Shown here: positions 33,971 through 42,199 of the stretch, in pieces
Layout of the letters: each line of letters starts with the position of its first letter
Position numbering within the stretch: position 1 is the first letter of the stretch
Source: WQXF01 sp031552825
Lineage (GTDB): Bacteria > Bacillota > Clostridia > Christensenellales > Aristaeellaceae
Direction: 5' to 3'
Assembly: GCA_031552825.1 (NCBI GenBank)
Contig: JAVBMD010000026.1
Coordinates: 7,123-71,122, forward strand
Length of the DNA stretch: 64,000 nucleotides
Translations under genes and position numbers: made by a program
Notes under the pieces: model-generated
Databases searched by the model: none
The model's input: only the letters and a program-made list of their open reading frames with translations
What the model was told of the DNA's origin: nothing

Positions 33971-35107
33971 ATGCCATACGTGATCGGGATGATTAGCGGC
34001 ACGTCGTTGGACGGCATCGACGCCGCGCTGGTCGAGATCGGCGAGGGCGCGCCGCGTCTGGCCGGATTTTGCACGCTGCCCATGCGCCCCGCGCTGCGCA
34101 GCAGGATTATGGACGATTGCTCGCTCGATCGCTCCAACATCGCGTTGACTTGCAGCCTGAACGTGGAGCTCGGATATGCCTTTGCCGAGGCGGCGAAGGA
34201 GGTTTGCCGTCAGGCGCGGTTTGATATGAGCGAAGTGTACTGCATCGGCTCGCACGGGCAAACCGTCTACCACATTCCGGTTGACGAGGGGGAGTGGCTG
34301 GCTTCAACGCTGCAAATTGGCGAACCGGCCATCATCGCCTATGAAACCGGGGCGACGGTGGTCTCCTCCTTCCGCGCGATGGATATGGCGGCGGGCGGGC
34401 GAGGCGCGCCGCTGGTGCCGTATACCGAGTACCTGCTCTATCGCGGCGATAAGGGGCGGGCGCTGCAGAATTTAGGCGGCATCGGCAATGTGACGGTGCT
34501 TCCCGAGCAGTGCGCGCTGGATCAAGTCGTGGCCTTCGATACCGGCCCGGCGAACATGATTATCAACGAACTGTGCCAGCGCTTCTACGGCTTGCCCTAT
34601 GACGATGAAGGCCGATTGGCGGCCACCGGCGAGGCACAGGAGGCGATTTTGGCCGAGTGGATGGCGGTGCCGTATATTCTGGAGCCGCCGCCCAAGGCCA
34701 CCGGGCGCGAGCTGTTCGGCGCGCAGTTTGTGGATGCCGCGCTGGCGAAATACCCGAACGTCGCCCCGGCGGATTGGCTGGCGACCGCTACCCGGTATAC
34801 CGCGCTTTCTATGGCGGAAAACTACCGCCGTTTTGTGTTCCCTTATGCGCCCATTGACGAGATCATTCTCGGCGGCGGTGGCAGCCATAACCTGACGCTG
34901 CGCCGGATGATTCAGGAGCTGCTGCCGGAATGCCCGGTGCTGGTGCAGGAGGATCTGGGCTATTCCGCCGATGCCAAGGAGGCCATCGCCTTTGCGCTGC
35001 TGGCCTATGAAACGATGCAAGGCCGCATGGGCAACGCGCCCAGCGCCACCGGCGCCAAGCATCCGGCTATTTTGGGCAACATAACCCCCGCGCCGCTCAA
35101 ACGGTAG
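33971..35107 (+). CDS. anmK: anhydro-N-acetylmuramic acid kinase
   Basis: A 378-residue AnmK, which opens the 1,6-anhydro ring and phosphorylates anhMurNAc to MurNAc-6-phosphate in cell-wall recycling. The frame is open from 33851, but ATG 33971 follows GAGGAGG and begins the conserved GMISGTSLDGID (residues 6-17), with the ATP-site Thr/Ser and Asp residues. NLGGIGNVTVL, FDTGPANMIIN and the C-terminal GGGGSHN are also characteristic. Length is normal. It is the last gene of the peptide importer operon, and no murQ etherase is in the window. This places the importer in muropeptide recycling or scavenging. Confidence 0.95.
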   Translation: MPYVIGMISGTSLDGIDAALVEIGEGAPRLAGFCTLPMRPALRSRIMDDCSLDRSNIALTCSLNVELGYAFAEAAKEVCRQARFDMSEVYCIGSHGQTVYHIPVDEGEWLASTLQIGEPAIIAYETGATVVSSFRAMDMAAGGRGAPLVPYTEYLLYRGDKGRALQNLGGIGNVTVLPEQCALDQVVAFDTGPANMIINELCQRFYGLPYDDEGRLAATGEAQEAILAEWMAVPYILEPPPKATGRELFGAQFVDAALAKYPNVAPADWLATATRYTALSMAENYRRFVFPYAPIDEIILGGGGSHNLTLRRMIQELLPECPVLVQEDLGYSADAKEAIAFALLAYETMQGRMGNAPSATGAKHPAILGNITPAPLKR

Positions 35108-35196
35108 GAGGGCAAAAAGAAAGGCTTGCGCGCGCCGCCCGAATCAAGGATAATAAAAGGTACATTCATCTTCGCAAGAATCTGGGAGGCGGCAGC

Positions 35197-36843
35197 ATGG
35201 CATATCAGGCGCTTTATCGGCAGTGGAGACCCGCGCGATTCGCGGAATTTGTGGGGCAGGAGGCCATCATCGCCACGCTGCGCCACCAAGTTCAGAGCGG
35301 CCGTGTGGCGCATGCCTACCTGTTTAACGGCAGCCGTGGCACCGGCAAAACCTCCACCGCCAAGGTGTTGGCGCGCGCCATCAACTGCCTCGACCCGCAG
35401 GATGGCGATCCCTGCGGCGTTTGCGCGGTGTGTCAGCGACTGGAGGATGAAAACAACCTCGACATCGTGGAGATCGACGCCGCCTCCAACAACGGCGTGG
35501 ACGAGATTCGCGACCTGCGCGAGAAGGTCAAATATCCGCCGCAGTACGGAAAATATCGCGTGTACATCATCGACGAGGTACACATGCTTTCCGCCGGGGC
35601 GTTCAACGCGCTGCTCAAAACGCTGGAGGAGCCACCGGCGCATGCCGTGTTTATCCTCGCCACCACCGAGCCGCAAAAGCTGCCCGCCACCATCCTCTCC
35701 CGCTGCCAGCGGTACGATTTCCGGCGCATCCCCGCGAGGCAAATCGTAGGCCGCTTGCGCGAGGCCGCCGATAAGGCCGGAGCCAACAGCGACGATGCCG
35801 CGCTCGTGCGCATCGCCCGCGCGGCCGAGGGGGGCATGCGCGACGCATTTTCGATCTTGGATATGTGTCTCTCTTTCAGCCGAGACGCGCTGGATGAGGC
35901 GCTGGTGCTGGAGGTGCTTGGCGCCAGTGACCGGGACTTTCTGTTCCGCTTTTCGCAGGCGTTGCTCGATAGCGATGCCGCCGCCGCGCTGCAAGGCATC
36001 GATCAATTGATGCGCTATGGCCGTGAGCCGCAGGTTTTTGCGCGCGACGTATCGCAGCACCTGCGCGCGCTGATGCTGGCGCAGACCTGTGGCGACGCGC
36101 TGCCCGACCTGCTGGAGATCACCGAGGAGGACGCGCAGAGTTACCGCGCGCAAGCGAAACAGGCCACGCGCAGCCAGATGCTGAAGCTGCTGGACAGCTT
36201 CCTCGCCGCCGAAAGCGACATGAAGTGGGCCAGCCAGCCCCGGCTGCCGCTGGAGGTGGCCGCGGTACGCGCCTGCCAGCCCGAGGAAGGGCAGACGCCC
36301 GCCGCGCTGATCGAGCGCATCGAGACGCTGGAGCGCGCGGTGCGCGAGGGGGCGATCGCCCCTGCGGCAACCGTCAAGCCCGCCAAGCCTAGCGTACCTA
36401 GCGCCGCGCCCGAGGCCGCTCCCGCTCGGGGAGCTGCCGCCGCGCTCAAGCCGGAGGCACCGGTGACGGCTGCGCCCGAGGCCGGATCCGCCGCCCCGGC
36501 CTCCGCGCAGGACGTATGGAAAACCGCCATGGGCGCGTTGAAGCGCGAGAGCCCCGGCGTGTATGCGCAGCTGATGAGCGGGCAATATGCCGGTTGCGAG
36601 GGACATGCGTATCGCGTTACCTTTCCCACCTCCGCCAAGGTGTATTTGCAGGTGCTGGGCATGGATGCCTGCCGCCTGCCCATCGAGCAAGCACTGCGCG
36701 CCGCCGGGGATCCCGAGGCGACGCTCAAGCTCGAGGCAGAGAGCGATGCGCCTTCCAAGCAGCAGGTGGCGCAGGCCGACCGCGCCAAGGAGCAGATTTT
36801 TGACCTGTTCGGAAGGCAAAACGTCGAGGTCATCGACGATTAG
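35197..36843 (+). CDS. dnaX: DNA polymerase III subunit gamma/tau
   Basis: A 548-residue clamp-loader ATPase. Walker A GSRGTGKT is at residues 45-52, a zinc module uses Cys64, Cys73, Cys76 and Cys79, Walker B IIDEVH is at about 124-129, and sensor 1 (LATTEPQKLP) and the Arg finger SRC follow. The collar domain runs to about residue 370. An Ala/Pro-rich linker (about 385-445) leads to a divergent C-terminal tau-like domain ending IFDLFGRQNVEVIDD. I saw no obvious A-rich slippage site for a short gamma form. Unlike the common Firmicutes order, it is not followed by the YbaB-family gene and recR; a tRNA-Leu comes next. Confidence 0.96.
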   Translation: MAYQALYRQWRPARFAEFVGQEAIIATLRHQVQSGRVAHAYLFNGSRGTGKTSTAKVLARAINCLDPQDGDPCGVCAVCQRLEDENNLDIVEIDAASNNGVDEIRDLREKVKYPPQYGKYRVYIIDEVHMLSAGAFNALLKTLEEPPAHAVFILATTEPQKLPATILSRCQRYDFRRIPARQIVGRLREAADKAGANSDDAALVRIARAAEGGMRDAFSILDMCLSFSRDALDEALVLEVLGASDRDFLFRFSQALLDSDAAAALQGIDQLMRYGREPQVFARDVSQHLRALMLAQTCGDALPDLLEITEEDAQSYRAQAKQATRSQMLKLLDSFLAAESDMKWASQPRLPLEVAAVRACQPEEGQTPAALIERIETLERAVREGAIAPAATVKPAKPSVPSAAPEAAPARGAAAALKPEAPVTAAPEAGSAAPASAQDVWKTAMGALKRESPGVYAQLMSGQYAGCEGHAYRVTFPTSAKVYLQVLGMDACRLPIEQALRAAGDPEATLKLEAESDAPSKQQVAQADRAKEQIFDLFGRQNVEVIDD

Positions 36844-36846
36844 GGC

Positions 36847-36875
36847 TTGCGAACGCACGTTGCCCATGCTATAAT
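36847..36875 (+). promoter_or_regulatory. promoter of tRNA-Leu
   Basis: TTGCGA (36847-36852) and a consensus TATAAT (36870-36875) are 17 bases apart, with TGC before the -10. The mature tRNA begins 26 bases after it. Confidence 0.7.
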
Positions 36876-36901
36876 GTGTCTCGTCTCCCTCATAAGCACT
36901 T

Positions 36902-36987
36902 GCCGGTGTGATGGAATGGCAGACGTGACGGACTCAAAATCCGTTGGTAGCGATACCGTGTCGGTTCGAGTCCGACCACCGGCACCA
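36902..36987 (+). tRNA. tRNA-Leu (anticodon CAA)
   Basis: An 86-base class II tRNA. The acceptor stem GCCGGTG/CACCGGC is a perfect 7 bp, followed by discriminator A and an encoded CCA (36985-36987). The anticodon arm ACGGA-CTCAAAA-TCCGT gives CAA, which reads UUG leucine codons. A long variable arm and the T-loop GGTTCGAGTCC are present. Confidence 0.96.
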
Positions 36988-36994
36988 CTCCCAT

Positions 36995-37048
36995 ATAATC
37001 CGAACCAATCCAGACAGTTTATGGCTGTCGGCGATGGGTTCGGATTAT
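36995..37048 (+). terminator. terminator of tRNA-Leu
   Basis: A 12-bp outer stem ATAATCCGAACC/GGTTCGGATTAT with an inner GACAG/CTGTC stem is followed by TGTTTG. Confidence 0.8.
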
Positions 37049-37175
37049 TGTTTGCCTCGATATCGCTTCTTTTCAAATGACTTGGATGAATCCGCGCAAT
37101 CTCATCTGCCGATTCACTTTGCGCGACGACGCCAACCCTACAAACCCGCCGGGCAAACGCGCCGCGAAAAATTGG

Positions 37176-37204
37176 TTGACAAGCCAATTCTTGCTTGCTA
37201 TAAT
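37176..37204 (+). promoter_or_regulatory. consensus promoter of the NCS2 permease leader
   Basis: TTGACA (37176-37181), a 17-base spacer and TATAAT (37199-37204) match the sigma-70/sigma-A consensus exactly. Transcription should start near 37211, giving an untranslated or leader region of more than 300 bases before the permease start at 37524. Confidence 0.85.
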
Positions 37205-37250
37205 GTCGAAAAATGTGTGGGCGGGTCATACGCGAAGGGGGAGGACATCG

Positions 37251-37412
37251 ATGCGCGGAAGGGCGAACAGGCAGGCGGTTAACACGGTATTTCGCCCCGC
37301 GGTTTTCGATTTTCCGGCATTTCCGCTTTTGACTCCTTCGCATCCCTATTCTCTCGGCTCCCAATCCCTTGGTTCCTGTTCTCCTCGTTCCTGTTCTCTT
37401 AGTTCCAGTTGA
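37251..37412 (+). CDS. candidate 53-residue leader peptide, Ser/Cys-rich
   Basis: A short ORF about 40 bases after the predicted transcription start, with GGGGGAGG placed 6 bases before its ATG. Its last third is dominated by serine, with leucine, cysteine and proline, and comes from a 15-base tandem repeat (GTTCCTGTTCTC at 37372-37383 and 37387-37398). The RNA there is strongly pyrimidine-rich. It ends 8 bases before a terminator-like hairpin and about 110 bases before the permease. I do not recognise it as any protein family. It may be a regulatory leader peptide or simply an untranslated control region. The frame is open further upstream, but only this ATG has a ribosome binding site. Confidence 0.4.
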   Translation: MRGRANRQAVNTVFRPAVFDFPAFPLLTPSHPYSLGSQSLGSCSPRSCSLSSS

Positions 37413-37420
37413 TGCTTATT

Positions 37421-37457
37421 CCGTTTCTGACAAAGAAAGCGGCGTAAGTTTTTTTTT
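37421..37457 (+). terminator. terminator-like hairpin in the leader of the NCS2 permease
   Basis: The stem CCGTTTCT/AGAAAGCGG (one bulged G, loop GACAA) is followed within 6 bases by nine T residues (37449-37457). It stands between the promoter and the permease, so it must be read through or prevented from forming for expression. No known purine or other riboswitch was recognised in the 37210-37420 leader. Confidence 0.65.
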
Positions 37458-37523
37458 GCCCATACGCGGCGCGGGTCGCCGTCACGTATTTACACCATGT
37501 ACATTTTAGGAGGGGGATGCACC

Positions 37524-38939
37524 ATGGAAAAAACCAGGCTTGCCACCGGTTACTTGCCCGACGAGAGACCGCCGATTTGGAAGTTGTTGCTCTACGCGCT
37601 GCAGCAGGTCATCGTCATGTTTCCCGCCACGGTTACCGTCGCTATCATCACGGGCTTTCATATCTCTACCACCATCTTCGCCAGCGGATTGGCGACAATC
37701 TGCTTCCTGCTGGTGACGGGGCGCAAGATTCCGCTGTACTACGGCTCCAGCTTTTCCTATCTCTCCGCAATCATGGGCATCATGGGCTCCGAGGCCATGG
37801 TGGCACAGTTCCCGGCGCTGGATCAGCGCATCGCCGTGGCGCAGTTCGGCATCATCATGTCGGGCTTCGTCTCGATCGCGGCGGGCTTCATCGTGAAGCG
37901 TTTTGGCCGCGATTCCATTGAAAAGATCCTGCCCGCTTCGGTGACCGGCCCCATCGCGATGATTATCGGCCTCACGTTGGCCGGTGTCGCGCTGGGAGAC
38001 GCCATTCCGGCCTCGCTCGGCGCGCTGGGCAACGTGCATGTGGGCGAGGCGCAGGTGGCCACCGCCTGCAACGTCGGCCTGATCGTCTCGCTGGTGACGC
38101 TGCTGGCGACCATCCTGTTCTCGGTGTACCTCAAGGGCGTGTGGGGGCAGCTGCCGCTGCTCTTAGGGCCGCTGGTGGGCTGCGTGACGGCGCTGATCCT
38201 ATGGGGCATCACCGGCATCAGCATCTTCCGTTTCCTGCCCGCGACTACGAAAGAGAGCCTTATGGCCTTCGGCCCCTTCGCCATCCCCAACTTTACCATT
38301 CCGATCCCGACTTGGGCGGCGGTGGCGGCCATCATGCCCATCGCCATTGCGACCATTCCCGAGTCTACCGCGCATGTGTATCAGCTGGATATTTACGTGA
38401 ACGACCTTGCGCGCAAAAAGAACTCCGCCAAGCAGTATGACATCTCCAGCCAGTTGGGCAACAACCTGATCGGCGACGGCGTCGGCGATATGGTTGCCGG
38501 CTTTGTAGGCGGCCCCGCTGGCACCAACTATGGCGAGAACATCAGCGCCATGGCCATCACCAAGGTGTTCTCGGTGCCGGTGCTGTTTGGTGCAGCGGTC
38601 ATCGCGATGATTATCGCCTGCTTTACGCCGCTCATCAACGCCATCTACGCCATCCCGACTGCGGTCATTGGCGGCTTGGAAGTGTTCCTGTTCGGCGCCA
38701 TCGCGGCGCAGGGCATTGCCATCATGATCGACCGCAAGGTGGACATGTTTGATTCGAAGAACATCGCCGTGATCGCTACGATCATGATTATCGGCATCGG
38801 CGGCCAGTATGCATTCGGCGGCAACATCCCCTTCTTCGGCGTCAACGTGCCCTGCGTAGCGGGCGCGGCCATCTTCGGCATCCTGCTCAACCTGCTGCTG
38901 AACATCGGCGGCAAGAAGGCGGAAAACAGCGCACAGTAA
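37524..38939 (+). CDS. NCS2-family nucleobase permease (uracil/xanthine type)
   Basis: A 471-residue permease with about fourteen membrane segments of the nucleobase:cation symporter 2 family. Conserved features are the early LQQVIVMFPATVTVA helix, the central IPESTAHVYQLD helix holding the substrate-binding Glu, and GGPAGTNYGENISAMAITK in the TM10-like signature. The QLDIY/GGPAGTNYGEN pattern is closer to uracil/xanthine permeases than to the AzgA purine group. The ATG at 37524 is chosen for the AGGAGGGGG 8 bases upstream, although the frame opens at 37497. It is alone on its transcript, which ends in a strong hairpin. The substrate (uracil or xanthine) cannot be settled from sequence. Confidence 0.9.
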   Translation: MEKTRLATGYLPDERPPIWKLLLYALQQVIVMFPATVTVAIITGFHISTTIFASGLATICFLLVTGRKIPLYYGSSFSYLSAIMGIMGSEAMVAQFPALDQRIAVAQFGIIMSGFVSIAAGFIVKRFGRDSIEKILPASVTGPIAMIIGLTLAGVALGDAIPASLGALGNVHVGEAQVATACNVGLIVSLVTLLATILFSVYLKGVWGQLPLLLGPLVGCVTALILWGITGISIFRFLPATTKESLMAFGPFAIPNFTIPIPTWAAVAAIMPIAIATIPESTAHVYQLDIYVNDLARKKNSAKQYDISSQLGNNLIGDGVGDMVAGFVGGPAGTNYGENISAMAITKVFSVPVLFGAAVIAMIIACFTPLINAIYAIPTAVIGGLEVFLFGAIAAQGIAIMIDRKVDMFDSKNIAVIATIMIIGIGGQYAFGGNIPFFGVNVPCVAGAAIFGILLNLLLNIGGKKAENSAQ

Positions 38940-38973
38940 GCCGAGCGCTGTGGTCGAAAAAAACGAGCGTCAA

Positions 38974-39008
38974 AAAAGCCCGTTCCTGTCGATTGGGAAC
39001 GGGCTTTT
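38974..39008. terminator. bidirectional terminator
   Basis: A 13-bp stem AAAAGCCCGTTCC/GGAACGGGCTTTT with a 9-base loop and T-runs both ways. It lies between the convergent NCS2 permease and the ABC importer operon. Confidence 0.85.
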
Positions 39009-39024
39009 GCTATGCGTGGCGCGC

Positions 39025-40293
39025 TTAAGCGGCCTTTTCGGAGAGTGCCTTCAGCTTCGCGGCGGGCGTGGATTCTTTGCGCAGACGCAGGCCGTGCAGC
39101 ACCAGTGCCAACGCGATGACGCCATAGCTGACGAAAACGCGGAAGTACTCACCGATGGCGGCATCGCCGAACATGTTGTTAGCGGCGGGCGGAGCAACGA
39201 TGAACAGCGCGTGAAACAGCACGCAGCCGATGAGCGCCTGGGTGTTGGTGGCGCGCACGATGGAAGCGCCGCCGACCAAGATCGCTGCGCCCGCGTACAG
39301 GCCGACCTGCTCGTGCGCGCCGTAGGTTTGCAGCGAGCCCATGTTCTGTACGAAGATCAGCTGCCCCCAGGCCGCCAGCACCGTGGAGAAGATGATGGCG
39401 ATCAGGCGGGTACGATCCACGTCGATACCGGCGGCGTTGGCCACCGTGCCGCTCAGGCCGACGGCGCGGAATTGCTGGCCCAACCGCGTGCGCATGATGA
39501 GCACGTTGAACAGGCAGAGCAGCCCTACCAGCCCGAAGGTGACGATCGGGATCGAGACCATCGAGAACCATCCCTTCACGGCGGGCAACTGGATCAACAG
39601 GCAGCTACCCACGGCGACGCCAATCAGGCTAAGCATCTTTTGGAGGGAAGAACGCTTGCGCAGGAAGGCGATCACCGCGATGATCACCAGCAGCCCGGCA
39701 AACAGGTACAGCGTGGGCTCAAACTTGAGCTTCCAGAGATTGTCCAGCGCGTACATCATCTTAGCGGGCTTTAGATCCAGCGTGTTGGCGATGCCGGAGG
39801 AGCCTTTGATGACGAGCCCCGGCGCGTGCATCGGGATCAGGTTTCCGAAAATGAAGAGGAATAGCAGCTGATACAAACCGTTGGCGAAGAAGCCAAGAAT
39901 CATCGAGCCGATCATTTCTTGCCCCTTCATCCGGTTGAGCAGCTTGCCCACCAAGTAGCCGAAGAAGATCGCGATCGGGAGCGACATGACGGCGGCTACC
40001 GCGAAGCCCGCGAACCCGGGAATGCGCCATTCCAGCACCCACAGGATGGCGATCTGCGCCGCCATCGCGCCGATGGTGATCGCGAAGTTGATGCCCATGC
40101 CCGCGATGATCGGGATGATGAGCGCCAAGATGATGAAGGAGTTGCGCACCAACCGGCTGGTCAGTTCGAATAGCAGGAAGGAAAACGTCTGGCCGGAATA
40201 GGAGAAAGAGACCGCACACAATACCACGAACAGCAGGGTGACGGCATTGTTTTTGAGCAGCGTAGAAAGGCTTTGTTTACGCACGCGAAGCAC
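39025..40293 (-). CDS. ABC importer permease 2 (BPD_transp_2 type)
   Basis: A 422-residue permease with about ten to twelve helices, of the branched-chain/ribose/nucleoside permease superfamily. It has the conserved central NFAITIGAMAAQIAI and the C-terminal motif QFRAVGLSGTVANAAGIDVDRTR, which is the ATPase-coupling loop. It overlaps the preceding permease gene by 17 bases, so the two are translationally coupled. It is the last gene of the DUF3798 importer operon, just before a terminator. Substrate unknown. Confidence 0.9.
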   Translation of the reverse strand: MLRVRKQSLSTLLKNNAVTLLFVVLCAVSFSYSGQTFSFLLFELTSRLVRNSFIILALIIPIIAGMGINFAITIGAMAAQIAILWVLEWRIPGFAGFAVAAVMSLPIAIFFGYLVGKLLNRMKGQEMIGSMILGFFANGLYQLLFLFIFGNLIPMHAPGLVIKGSSGIANTLDLKPAKMMYALDNLWKLKFEPTLYLFAGLLVIIAVIAFLRKRSSLQKMLSLIGVAVGSCLLIQLPAVKGWFSMVSIPIVTFGLVGLLCLFNVLIMRTRLGQQFRAVGLSGTVANAAGIDVDRTRLIAIIFSTVLAAWGQLIFVQNMGSLQTYGAHEQVGLYAGAAILVGGASIVRATNTQALIGCVLFHALFIVAPPAANNMFGDAAIGEYFRVFVSYGVIALALVLHGLRLRKESTPAAKLKALSEKAA

Positions 40294-42199
40294 CCCCTGA
40301 CTTGGTTAGCGCGTAGAGTATGATGCCGTTGGATACCAGAATGCGGATGGTTTCTGCGATGGTGGAACCGGGGATCAGCGCGTTGGCCACCGGCATGCCC
40401 AACGTCAACACGCCTTGGAACAGGAAGGTGCCGATCAGCACGTGGCTGATGCGGGCGCGGGAGGTGGTGGCGCCGCCGATCAGGATCGCCGAGGCGGCGA
40501 CCAAGCCCAGCGTGCGCGGCGCGGTGTATAGCTGCATGAAGCCGTAGCTCTGCGAATACACGATGATGCCTACCGCGCCCAGCATCGTGGAGAGGACGGT
40601 GCCGATGATGCGCATCTTATCGACGTTGATGCCGGTCGCTTCGGCGAAGCGCGGGTTGTTGCCCGCCGCCTGCATGGCGATACCGGTCTTGGTGCGCGTG
40701 AACATCCACATCACGAAGCAGGCCAGCGCCATAAACAGCAGGAGGCCGGTTGGCACCGTGATTCCTCCGATTCGGAAAGCGAGGAAGTTGTCCAGCAGAT
40801 GCTGGAACGCCGGTTCCAAGCTGATGGTGGTGCGCAAACCGTTGCCGAGCGGCCATTTGAGCACCAGCGATTTGAAGGGAAGCACGATCCAGGCGATGCA
40901 CATCAGCGCGACGATGGAGAAGCCCACATACGTGGTGACCGCCATCTCGCTGCCCTTGAGCATGTTCAGCAGCAGGCCGTAGAGGTAGCCGAGCACGGCG
41001 CTGATGAGCAGGCCGATGAGGTTGGCGTACAGGAAGCCCCACCAGCCGGAGTAGCCGTACTCGATGCACAGCAGGCCGCCGATGAGGCCGCCGATGATGC
41101 CGATGGGCAAGCCGAGGTTGAGCGCGATGCCGCACTGGATCGCGGGCACCATCGCGAGCACCATCACGCTGTTCATGCCCATGCGCACGATGGCGTTGGA
41201 AAGCAGCGCGGTGATCGACAGATCCAGCACGATCGACAGCACGCACAGCAGTAGGAAGAAGCCGCCGATGATGATGAGCGGCAGGGTGACCTTGCGCGAA
41301 ATGATCGCGTAGAAGAAGCAGATGAGCGCAACCAGCAGCAGCGCCAAGCCGATGGTCACCAAATCGTCGCCATACCGCGCCAGCAAAGCGGCAGCGGTCT
41401 CGCCGCCTTGGAGCGCGGCGGAGCCGCCTGCCTTGGCGTAGCGATCATACTCGGTTTCATAATGGTCGTTGCGCGCATGCGTCAGCGAGAGCATCATGGG
41501 CTTGAATTGCGCGAGGGTGCCCTCGTCCAGCGCCGGGTAAACGCCTTGCAGCGCTTTGCCGACCGCGGCATATTGCTCGTCGACCACGCCTTGCAGGCGG
41601 GTCATTTCTGCCGTGGCTTGGAAGCCGGTCAGGTCGACGGTGGGTTCTTCGGTCAAGACAAGGGGGAGATCGTCCAATCCACCGGCGGAATCACTTTCGG
41701 CAGCGGGGACTTCTTGCGCCTCGGCAGGCAGTTCGGTGGGCGCTGCCGTCGGTTCCGCGACGGCCTTCGCGCCGCGCGACTTGATAAATTCAGCCTCGGC
41801 ACGCTCGGTCTCGGCGGAAAGATCGGCCATCGTGGCCGACATCGCCGCCAGAGCGGCATTGAGCGGCTGCACATCGATGGCGGCATAGTCGATTAGCGTG
41901 GCGGTATTGTTGGCGCGGGCCTCCGCCTCGGCCTTTTCGATGGCCGCGCGCGTGTCGGCCATGCCCTTGCCGGCGGCTTTTGCGTCGGCCGCGGCTTTCT
42001 TCTTGGCGGCGGTTACGTAGGATTCCACGGCGCCTTCGCCGGTGGCGGCCAGCACCGCGCGGGTGCGCATGGCGGTAAGGCGCGCATCGGCGTCCGCGCC
42101 GGAGCGTTGGGTTACCCCAAAGATACCCAGCGCAATGGATGCGATCGCGGCGATGCATAGGATGAGGCTAATGAGGCGTTGTGCAGGGGTTTTAGACAT
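40277..42199 (-). CDS. ABC importer permease 1 with a large external N-terminal insertion
   Basis: A 640-residue permease, almost twice the usual 320-380 residues. After one helix (about 9-29) comes an external region of roughly 250 residues rich in Ala, Glu and Thr. It includes a probable coiled coil (AAKKKAAADAKAAGKGMADTR region) and a Pro/Thr/Glu-rich stretch (about 145-205). From about residue 285 an ordinary BPD_transp_2 core of about ten helices follows, with NLGLPIGIIGGLIGG and the coupling loop AGNNPRFAEATGINVDKMR. It overlaps the ATPase gene by 8 bases. No frameshift or separate gene start is evident, so the insertion is part of the protein. Confidence 0.9.
   Translation of the reverse strand: MSKTPAQRLISLILCIAAIASIALGIFGVTQRSGADADARLTAMRTRAVLAATGEGAVESYVTAAKKKAAADAKAAGKGMADTRAAIEKAEAEARANNTATLIDYAAIDVQPLNAALAAMSATMADLSAETERAEAEFIKSRGAKAVAEPTAAPTELPAEAQEVPAAESDSAGGLDDLPLVLTEEPTVDLTGFQATAEMTRLQGVVDEQYAAVGKALQGVYPALDEGTLAQFKPMMLSLTHARNDHYETEYDRYAKAGGSAALQGGETAAALLARYGDDLVTIGLALLLVALICFFYAIISRKVTLPLIIIGGFFLLLCVLSIVLDLSITALLSNAIVRMGMNSVMVLAMVPAIQCGIALNLGLPIGIIGGLIGGLLCIEYGYSGWWGFLYANLIGLLISAVLGYLYGLLLNMLKGSEMAVTTYVGFSIVALMCIAWIVLPFKSLVLKWPLGNGLRTTISLEPAFQHLLDNFLAFRIGGITVPTGLLLFMALACFVMWMFTRTKTGIAMQAAGNNPRFAEATGINVDKMRIIGTVLSTMLGAVGIIVYSQSYGFMQLYTAPRTLGLVAASAILIGGATTSRARISHVLIGTFLFQGVLTLGMPVANALIPGSTIAETIRILVSNGIILYALTKSGGASRA

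Noticed and set aside
35005..36867. 620-residue minus-strand ORF opposite dnaX and anmK
   Set aside because: Antisense shadow; dnaX on the plus strand has all clamp-loader motifs and the minus frame has no recognisable domain.
36847..37364. Short ORFs across the tRNA-Leu gene on both strands
   Set aside because: They translate the tRNA and its terminator; no ribosome binding sites.
37210..37420. Purine, PRPP or guanidine riboswitch in the NCS2 leader
   Set aside because: No conserved core sequence of these classes was found by eye; only a short ORF, a pyrimidine-rich tract and a terminator are visible.
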